A model generated the notes under the pieces. The model had not been told where the DNA came from. It did no database searches and saw only the letters and a program-made list of their open reading frames with translations. This document shows positions 1 through 4,489 of a DNA stretch of 5,900 nt, in pieces; the first letter of the stretch is position 1, and each line of letters opens with the position of its first letter. The translations under genes were made by a program, and so were the position numbers. Origin of the DNA: Candidatus Babelota bacterium (GTDB taxonomy: Bacteria; Babelota; Babeliae; Babelales; Vermiphilaceae); contig JABSSP010000113.1 in NCBI GenBank assembly GCA_013213985.1, positions 1-5,900 of the forward strand, given 5' to 3'.

Positions 1-1325
1 TACCCCAAGATTACGCAGTCCAGCGTGTCGTCTAGGCGCCCTTCTTCTTGGCGTTTTAATTTTATCCAATTAAAATTTCTTTTACCCGGCGTATACATTG
101 AATCAAGACGCTTAACAACCAAGCCTTCAAGACCAGCTGCAATGTTGGCATTAAAATAATCCTCTAACTCTTTTGCGGTCTCAATCTTTTTTTCTTCAAC
201 AACTTTAATGACATTATTTTTAAAATTCTTAAAAAGATCCTGCAACATTTTTCGACGTTGCTCATGAGTATCAGACAACAAACTTTCACCATTTAAATAC
301 AGAAGATCAAAAATAAAAAATTGTAACGGAAGTTGTTCCATTGCAGCTTCAATGCCATGTTTTCTTTTTCGTTTAACGGTTTCTTGAAACGGTAAAAATG
401 ATCCGGTACTTGGATCAAACACAATCGCTTCACCTTCACAAATTAAACTGTCGATTGGTAATTTTTCAAATACTTTTTCAAGATCAGGAAACATAGACGA
501 CATGTCTTGCAAATTACGAGAAAAAAAATGAATTTCTCTTTTTCCCGACTTCTTTTTTTTGACATGCACTTGAAGGCGAAATCCGTCTAACTTTGGTTGA
601 GCAACACAATCACCTAATTTATCAACAATTGCTTTTGCTGAAGGCAAACGTTCTGCAGCTGCCGGGCGGATGGGAATACCGACTTCTATTTTCATATGCT
701 CAATGCCTTTAATTCCATCTTTTTTTAAACGAGCAGCAATCAAGCCAATATCAACACAAATGTTATACGCATGTTCAATTTTTTTTCGTAACGATTTGTC
801 ACCAATACACATCCATGAAAGTGCATCAACCAATGTCATTTCAGAAAAGCCAATACGTAATTTTCCCAATACGATACGCACCACAAATTTTGCTGAAGTT
901 GGATCAAGACTTTTAAGAAGTTTTAATAATTCCGAAGCCTTTTTTTCTTGTGAACCTGTTCCGGATGTTTCTTCTATTTTGCACAATTCATCGTAGACTT
1001 GCACAACGGTCGGATCACCGATTGGCTTCCATTTGCCATCCATCACCGGCGTGCCGATATCACCAGTCTTTTTTTTAGCTTTTTTTATTTCTTCAACCGA
1101 TTCACCTAATAACTGGGCAACAACTTTGAATAAATTTTTTTCGGCCATGTTAAATTGTGTGCCGATGTATGGTGGATGCAATTGACCAAGCGATAAATTA
1201 CAAATAATTTGTGCTTCGCGCGCATTCGCTTGCTCGAACAATTCCGCCAATAACTCTGTCACCGCAGTGCGTGATGATTTTTGTTCAATTAAATCAAAAT
1301 AATGACCAACTTCATTAAATTTCAC
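1..1325 (-). CDS. ATP-dependent DNA ligase, archaeal/eukaryal-like type (3' partial, runs off left edge)
   Basis: The enzyme seals nicks in duplex DNA by adenylating a lysine with ATP, passing AMP to the 5' phosphate and joining it to the 3' OH. My translation of the minus strand gives 441 full codons with no stop. The start is GTG at 1325-1323, overlapping the plsY stop as GTGA; the first residues MKFNEVGHYFDLIE fit the usual start of this family. Residues about 1-200 match the N-terminal DNA-binding domain (LGQLHPPYIGTQFNMAEK). The adenylation domain follows: motif I KLDGFR with nucleophile K245, motif III FSRN (268-271), EGE at 297-299, motif IIIa FDLL (339-342), motif IV EGLVVKR (400-406) and motif V WIKLKR (420-425). 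LDDTLDCVILG opens the OB-fold. Family members are about 550-600 residues, so roughly 120-150 residues are missing to the left. It is the last visible gene of the pgsA-plsY operon. All adenylation motifs are intact, so it should be active. A replicative NAD-dependent LigA may exist elsewhere. Confidence 0.93.
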   Translation of the reverse strand, partial: MKFNEVGHYFDLIEQKSSRTAVTELLAELFEQANAREAQIICNLSLGQLHPPYIGTQFNMAEKNLFKVVAQLLGESVEEIKKAKKKTGDIGTPVMDGKWKPIGDPTVVQVYDELCKIEETSGTGSQEKKASELLKLLKSLDPTSAKFVVRIVLGKLRIGFSEMTLVDALSWMCIGDKSLRKKIEHAYNICVDIGLIAARLKKDGIKGIEHMKIEVGIPIRPAAAERLPSAKAIVDKLGDCVAQPKLDGFRLQVHVKKKKSGKREIHFFSRNLQDMSSMFPDLEKVFEKLPIDSLICEGEAIVFDPSTGSFLPFQETVKRKRKHGIEAAMEQLPLQFFIFDLLYLNGESLLSDTHEQRRKMLQDLFKNFKNNVIKVVEEKKIETAKELEDYFNANIAAGLEGLVVKRLDSMYTPGKRNFNWIKLKRQEEGRLDDTLDCVILG

Positions 1326-1906
1326 TTTAGTTTCCCGATTGGCTTTTTTACATAATTAATAATGTTTTTTTGATGCCGCCAGATGCCCCACGCAGCAATA
1401 AACCATAACAATAAAAATGCATTACGTGAAACATTCAAATACCAACCAATAAGGGGAAGAAAGAAAAGCCCAATAACTGATGAAATTCCGACAATACGAA
1501 TCACACAAAAAGCAATCAACCATACAAGCACCAACATTGCAGATAATAGAGGATGAACAAAGGTGACAATACCAGCACTTGTTGCAATTAATTTGCCACC
1601 CTGAAAATTCAAAAAAATTGAACAACCATTACCAAGTAAAAGTGCAACAGCGCTCATCATAATGACATTGGGCGGCACACCGAGTTTTGTGGCCGCGTAA
1701 AGAAAACCGTACGCTTTTATAAAATCAAGAAAAAAAACAAGAAGAAAAAATGGCGCGCCCAACACTCGGCCAACGTTGGTAGCTCCGATATTGCCCGAAC
1801 CATGCAAACGAATGTCTTCAACTCCAAAGCAACAGGCAATTAAAAAACCAACAGGAATTGAACCAATAACATATGCAATAATTGGTATTAAAAATAACAA
1901 TGTCAT
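1322..1906 (-). CDS. plsY: Glycerol-3-phosphate acyltransferase PlsY (acyl-phosphate dependent)
   Basis: PlsY is an integral inner-membrane enzyme that transfers the acyl group from acyl phosphate to the sn-1 position of glycerol 3-phosphate, the first step of bacterial phospholipid synthesis. The 194 residues match the family length. An N-terminal membrane segment carries GSIPVG (15-20). Motif 1 is HGSGNIGATNVGR (35-47) with the essential Ser37 and Arg47. Motif 2 is GNGCSIFLNFQGGKLIAT (92-109), the glycerol-phosphate-binding loop, and motif 3 is RHQKNI (177-182) near the C-terminus. The rest is hydrophobic, consistent with several membrane spans. Several usually conserved positions deviate: Asn93 where His is common after Gly, Leu106 where GGKG is usual, DFIKA (61-65) instead of DxxKG, and no glutamate after motif 3. 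The ATG at 1906 follows pgsA by 9 nt and has an AAGAGGAT ribosome binding site. The TGA stop overlaps the ligase GTG, implying translational coupling. Identification is secure; full activity is inferred. Confidence 0.95.
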   Translation of the reverse strand: MTLLFLIPIIAYVIGSIPVGFLIACCFGVEDIRLHGSGNIGATNVGRVLGAPFFLLVFFLDFIKAYGFLYAATKLGVPPNVIMMSAVALLLGNGCSIFLNFQGGKLIATSAGIVTFVHPLLSAMLVLVWLIAFCVIRIVGISSVIGLFFLPLIGWYLNVSRNAFLLLWFIAAWGIWRHQKNIINYVKKPIGKLK

Positions 1907-1909
1907 TAG

Positions 1910-1917
1910 ATCCTCTT
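1910..1917 (-). promoter_or_regulatory. Ribosome binding site of plsY, overlapping the pgsA stop codon
   Basis: The minus strand reads AAGAGGAT and is followed by CTA and the plsY ATG at 1906. Its first bases are part of the pgsA TAA stop (1918-1916), so ribosomes finishing pgsA sit directly on the plsY initiation region. This fixes the plsY start and suggests coupled translation of the two lipid genes. Confidence 0.7.
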
Positions 1918-2533
1918 ATTTTGTTGCAGGGTTGTTAAGTTCCCTTTTTCTGCGCTTCCACTCTTTTACAAAAGAATGACAATACAAGGCTGCCGACAAA
2001 AGAGATAAGATGATAGTTGATGAAAGTAAAATCCATTCTACCTTATGCCACACAAGTGCTTTGTCGACACTCACATTTTGATAGGGATTAAGAATTAAAA
2101 ATGTCAGCATAATCATTTGGAAAATAGTTTTTATTTTTCCTAAATAGGAAACATAAATTTTAAATTTATTTTCAAGCGCGATCAGTCGCAAACCAGTGAC
2201 AAAAAGTTCACGTCCAATCAACATGATAACCCAATAAAAATAAATTTTACCAACAGCTAACAAAGAAACCAGCGTTGAATACACAAGAAATTTATCTGCT
2301 ATTGGATCTAATATTTTACCAAGACTTGTTTCTTCTTTATTGAGTCGTGCAAGATATCCGTCAAGAAAATCTGTGATACAGATCAACGAAAAAACAAATG
2401 CAACAAGTGCATTCATCCACCACATATTGTGGGGCAAAAAATAAAAAATCAGAAATGGTATTAAAGAAAAAGAAAGGACAAGTCGTGCAATGGTTAAAGA
2501 AAGAGAAATGTTCAATTTATCAAGAGAAATCAT
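1916..2533 (-). CDS. pgsA: CDP-diacylglycerol--glycerol-3-phosphate 3-phosphatidyltransferase (PGP synthase)
   Basis: PgsA transfers the phosphatidyl group of CDP-diacylglycerol to glycerol 3-phosphate, giving phosphatidylglycerol phosphate and CMP, the committed step to phosphatidylglycerol and cardiolipin. The 205-residue product has the complete CDP-alcohol phosphotransferase signature DG-x2-AR-x8-G-x3-D-x3-D: D58 G59, A62 R63, G72, D76 and D80, with D55 just before; these aspartates bind the metal ion and substrate. IGREL (106-110) and TGLR (113-116), then GKIKT and QM (132-140), are typical of PgsA rather than of phosphatidylserine synthase in the same superfamily. Hydrophobic stretches near 11-34, 40-56, 82-106, 138-149 and 165-184 indicate several membrane spans. 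A basic tail (EWKRRKR) probably faces the cytoplasm. The ATG lies 24 nt after the tRNA-Met 3' end and has no strong Shine-Dalgarno sequence. It is the first protein gene of the pgsA-plsY-ligase operon. Confidence 0.95.
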   Translation of the reverse strand: MISLDKLNISLSLTIARLVLSFSLIPFLIFYFLPHNMWWMNALVAFVFSLICITDFLDGYLARLNKEETSLGKILDPIADKFLVYSTLVSLLAVGKIYFYWVIMLIGRELFVTGLRLIALENKFKIYVSYLGKIKTIFQMIMLTFLILNPYQNVSVDKALVWHKVEWILLSSTIILSLLSAALYCHSFVKEWKRRKRELNNPATK

Positions 2534-2556
2534 TATTCTGTTTCGGGTTTTATTTT

Positions 2557-2633
2557 TGGTGGCGACGCAGGGACTCGAACCCCGGACCTACGGATTATGA
2601 TTCCGCCGCTCTAACCAACTGAGCTACGTCGCC
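2557..2633 (-). tRNA. tRNA-Met (anticodon CAT), probably elongator, CCA encoded
   Basis: The 77-nt gene folds as a full cloverleaf. Its 7-bp acceptor stem pairs GGCGACG with CGTCGCC. The D arm is GCTC/GAGC. The anticodon stem is GCGGA/TCCGT with loop ATCATAA, placing anticodon CAT at 2599-2597. The variable loop has 5 nt and the T arm is CGGGG-TTCGAGT-CCCTG. Discriminator A and CCA are encoded (2560-2557). Initiator tRNA is unlikely because pair 1-72 is a normal G-C and the anticodon stem lacks the three G-C pairs next to the loop. A CAT anticodon could also mean a lysidine-modified tRNA-Ile, but the overall sequence resembles bacterial elongator tRNA-Met. The gene lies between secD and pgsA on their strand, probably within the pgsA transcript. 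Confidence 0.96.
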
Positions 2634-2651
2634 TTTTGTACATAAAAGGCG
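2630..2651 (-). repeat. 8-bp inverted repeat overlapping the tRNA-Met 5' end
   Basis: The arms CGCCTTTT (2651-2644) and AAAAGGCG (2637-2630) pair perfectly around a 6-nt loop. The second arm contains the first four bases (GGCG) of the mature tRNA, so in the precursor this leader hairpin would compete with the acceptor stem. No U-tract follows, so it is not an intrinsic terminator. Any role in RNase P processing or leader folding is inference, and chance is possible. Confidence 0.4.
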
Positions 2652-2660
2652 CAAGTAACA

Positions 2661-2679
2661 TGAGCTACCTTCGTCTTTT
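2661..2679 (-). repeat. Degenerate copy of the tRNA-Met 5' end in its own leader
   Basis: On the minus strand this segment reads AAAAGACGAAGGTAGCTCA. The tRNA start with its flank, at 2637-2620, reads AAAAGGCGACGTAGCTCA. Aligned by eye, 16 of 19 columns are identical, with two mismatches and one gap. The two copies begin about 41 nt apart. This looks like a short decayed duplication of the tRNA 5' end, but the length is small enough that chance cannot be excluded. Confidence 0.35.
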
Positions 2680-2685
2680 ATTATA
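2680..2685 (-). promoter_or_regulatory. Candidate -10 element (TATAAT) for tRNA-Met and the pgsA-plsY-ligase operon
   Basis: A perfect TATAAT lies one base beyond the secD stop codon, on the same strand and 46 nt before the tRNA-Met gene. The best -35 candidate is GTGCAA (2707-2702) with a 16-nt spacer, only three of six consensus positions, inside the end of secD. The hexamer sits in A/T-rich sequence where chance matches are common. If real, it would start the downstream operon independently of secD. Confidence 0.4.
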
Positions 2686-2686
2686 C

Positions 2687-4291
2687 TTAAATTTTAATTT
2701 TTTGCACGTTAAAGTTGTCTAAGACAAAGTTAAACAGAGATCTTAGGAAAAATAAACCAGTTATCAAAGTAGAAACAATACCAAGCATCATGGTGACTGC
2801 AAAACCCTTAATAGGACCGGCACCAAATTTATACAGGACAATGCCTACAATAAAGGTGGTAATGTTTGCATCTAAAATAACCGTCATCGCCCCGGCAAAA
2901 CCTTTATTCAATGCTTCTCTAAACGGTACCCCTGCTACTAATTCTTCCTTGATGCGCTCATAAATTAAAATTGATGCGTCGATTGCCATACCAATGGTCA
3001 ATACCATTCCTGCGATGCCAGGAAGAGTGAGCGTTGATCCAAGCAATGATAAACCAATCAAAACTAAAAACAAGTTATAAATTAATGCAAGGAACGCAAA
3101 GAAGCCAGCAACTTTGTAATAAAATAAACTAAATATAAAGAGTAAGCTTAAGCCAATCAAACAAGAAATCAACCCTTTTCTAATTGATTCGGCACCTAAA
3201 GCCGGACCAATTAGTCGTTCTTCCTCAAACGTTACCGGTGCAACAAACGCTCCTGACCTTAGTAGCAACGATAATTCACGTGCACTATCGGAAGTGAACC
3301 CTCCTTGAATTTGTCCGCTGGTTCTTAACGGCCCGTTAATAGTCGGCGCAGAAATAACGACACCGTCAAGAATAATTGCAAGATTTTTTCCAATATTTTG
3401 ACTTGTTAGTTCATAAAAACGATCACCACCGTCAGAAGTAAATTCAAAGGAAACCACTGGTTGCATAATTTGATTGTCTAAGGTTGGTTTTGCATTTTTT
3501 AAATCTTTTCCGGTAATGTTAGCGTATTTAGAAACTAAAAAATAACGAAGTGGTTTGCCGTCGCGTCCCACTTCTTTTGACGGAAGAATTTCTTGATCAG
3601 ATTCCAGCTCACCATCAAGTTCATATAAAATGTCATCTTCACTTTGAGCAACTTTTTCTACTAATTTGAGTTCAAGAAGTGCTGATTTTCCAATCATATT
3701 TTTTGCTTGTTGCGGGTCTTCCACATCAGGAAGCTCAACAATAATATTTTTTTCACGTTGTGCAGCAACCGTAATCTCACTCACACTCAACGGATTTAAA
3801 CGATTATGTAAAACTTCTATATTTCTTTCAACCGCATCGCGACTAATATATTTTATTGCAGCATCAGTAAGACGCAAGCGAAGAACATTGCCCTCACTTT
3901 TTGCAACAACAAGTCCGATTTGAGAAGCAATTGCTCCCTGCCTCATTTGATCTGCTGTAGGTTTGGCACCAACTAAAACAGACGCCGCATTTTGTGCCGC
4001 TTGTACTGAAGGAAACGTCAAAACAATTTCATTTTTTTCTAAAACTGAATTCGTTGGCGATTCAATATTAGCTTCCTGTAATTTGTCTGGCATGGCTTGC
4101 ATTTGAGAAAGCAATTCAGCTTCGACCGCTTTGTCAGTTTGCACTTCCAACGTAATGTAAGTACCTCCAACCAAGTCAATTCCAAAACGTATTGCCTTAC
4201 GTAGCGGCAACAAACTATAAAGGCCAACACCGGCTAAAACCACCCAAAATGCAAACCACGAAAAAACTCCTCGCTTTAACATTGAGCTCAT
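2687..4291 (-). CDS. secD: Protein translocase subunit SecD
   Basis: SecD is an RND-family membrane protein that, with SecF, uses the proton motive force to pull exported proteins out of SecYEG. With the ATG at 4291 it has 534 residues. I prefer this start to the ATG at 4309 because AAAGGA ends 8 nt before it, while 4309 has no ribosome binding site. Positions below are counted from 4291. A first membrane span (about 8-28) precedes the D1 motif FGIDLVGGTYITLEV (36-50). A large extracytoplasmic P1 domain follows, containing DGVVISAPTI (309-318), then LLRSGAFVAPVTF (343-355) and IGPALGAESIRKG (361-373). The C-terminal half holds five predicted spans. One carries TIGMAIDASILIYERI (432-447), where D438 matches the conserved proton-pathway aspartate; the family usually reads DANVLI. 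The gene follows tRNA-Leu(GAG) closely. No secF follows, although secF is usually next or fused. Confidence 0.95.
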   Translation of the reverse strand: MSSMLKRGVFSWFAFWVVLAGVGLYSLLPLRKAIRFGIDLVGGTYITLEVQTDKAVEAELLSQMQAMPDKLQEANIESPTNSVLEKNEIVLTFPSVQAAQNAASVLVGAKPTADQMRQGAIASQIGLVVAKSEGNVLRLRLTDAAIKYISRDAVERNIEVLHNRLNPLSVSEITVAAQREKNIIVELPDVEDPQQAKNMIGKSALLELKLVEKVAQSEDDILYELDGELESDQEILPSKEVGRDGKPLRYFLVSKYANITGKDLKNAKPTLDNQIMQPVVSFEFTSDGGDRFYELTSQNIGKNLAIILDGVVISAPTINGPLRTSGQIQGGFTSDSARELSLLLRSGAFVAPVTFEEERLIGPALGAESIRKGLISCLIGLSLLFIFSLFYYKVAGFFAFLALIYNLFLVLIGLSLLGSTLTLPGIAGMVLTIGMAIDASILIYERIKEELVAGVPFREALNKGFAGAMTVILDANITTFIVGIVLYKFGAGPIKGFAVTMMLGIVSTLITGLFFLRSLFNFVLDNFNVQKIKI

Positions 4292-4299
4292 TGATTTAT

Positions 4300-4306
4300 T
4301 CCTTTC
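4300..4306 (-). promoter_or_regulatory. Ribosome binding site that sets the secD start at 4291
   Basis: The minus strand reads GAAAGGA, leaving 8 nt before the ATG at 4291-4289. It lies inside the longer reading frame that begins at 4309, whose own ATG is preceded by GTTTTTTAGTCGAAC without a Shine-Dalgarno match. The protein starting at 4291 begins MSSMLKRGVFSW, a normal N-terminus just before the first membrane span. Confidence 0.65.
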
Positions 4307-4326
4307 CATGTTCGACTAAAAAACAT

Positions 4327-4413
4327 TGGTACCAAGGAGGGGACTCGAACCCCTACAGGATTTCTCCCACAGCCCCCTCAAGGCTGCGTGTCTACCAATT
4401 TCACCACCTTGGC
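4327..4413 (-). tRNA. tRNA-Leu (anticodon GAG), CCA encoded
   Basis: The 87-nt gene is a class II tRNA with a long variable arm, as expected for leucine. The acceptor stem pairs GCCAAGG with CCTTGGT, so pair 1-72 is G-T; the Escherichia coli tRNA-Leu(GAG), as I recall it, has the same feature. The anticodon stem is CAGCC/GGCTG with loop TTGAGGG, placing GAG at 4379-4377, which reads CUC and CUU. The variable arm TGGGAGAAATCCTGT forms a short hairpin. The T arm is AGGGG-TTCGAGT-CCCCT, followed by discriminator A and encoded CCA. The gene ends 35 nt before the preferred secD start and has its own promoter upstream. Confidence 0.97.
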
Positions 4414-4437
4414 GTAGTAAACCTAAATACAGGATAA

Positions 4438-4466
4438 AATGTACCATGATTAGGGTGTATTGGCAA
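4438..4466 (-). promoter_or_regulatory. Sigma70-type promoter for tRNA-Leu and secD
   Basis: TTGCCA (4466-4461, five of six -35 consensus bases) is followed by a 17-nt spacer and TACATT (4443-4438, four of six -10 bases). TG one base before the -10 hexamer gives an extended -10 (TGGTACATT). The -10 lies 24 nt before the tRNA 5' end, leaving a leader of about 17 nt for RNase P to remove. With only a short gap between the tRNA and secD and no other promoter seen there, this promoter probably also drives secD. Confidence 0.65.
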
Positions 4467-4489
4467 CCATAATTTTACGTTTTTATTGA

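Noticed and set aside
670..996. Plus-strand reading frame of 108 residues
   Set aside because: It is antisense to the adenylation and DNA-binding domains of the ligase, whose motifs are clear on the minus strand; it shows no recognisable domain.
1422..1625. Second minus-strand frame of 67 residues inside plsY
   Set aside because: It overlaps plsY motif 2 and downstream spans in another frame and has no ribosome binding site or domain; it is a frame shadow.
2398..2622. Plus-strand reading frame of 74 residues ending WWRRRDSNPGPTDYDSAALTN
   Set aside because: It lies antisense to pgsA and tRNA-Met. RRRDSNPG-type peptides are a well-known artefact of translating across tRNA genes.
2557..2633. 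Reading the CAT-anticodon tRNA as initiator tRNA or as lysidine-type tRNA-Ile
   Set aside because: Pair 1-72 is G-C and the anticodon stem lacks three G-C pairs next to the loop, which excludes a typical initiator. tRNA-Ile(CAT) cannot be fully excluded, but overall similarity favours elongator Met.
4192..4437. Plus-strand reading frame of 81 residues containing GGDSNPYRISPTAPSRLRVY
   Set aside because: It is antisense to the secD 5' end and tRNA-Leu and is the same type of tRNA-derived artefact.
4414..4489. Possible intrinsic terminator after the acidic protein gene
   Set aside because: I found no GC-rich stem followed by a T-run on the minus strand. The region is better explained by the tRNA-Leu promoter, and read-through from upstream remains possible.
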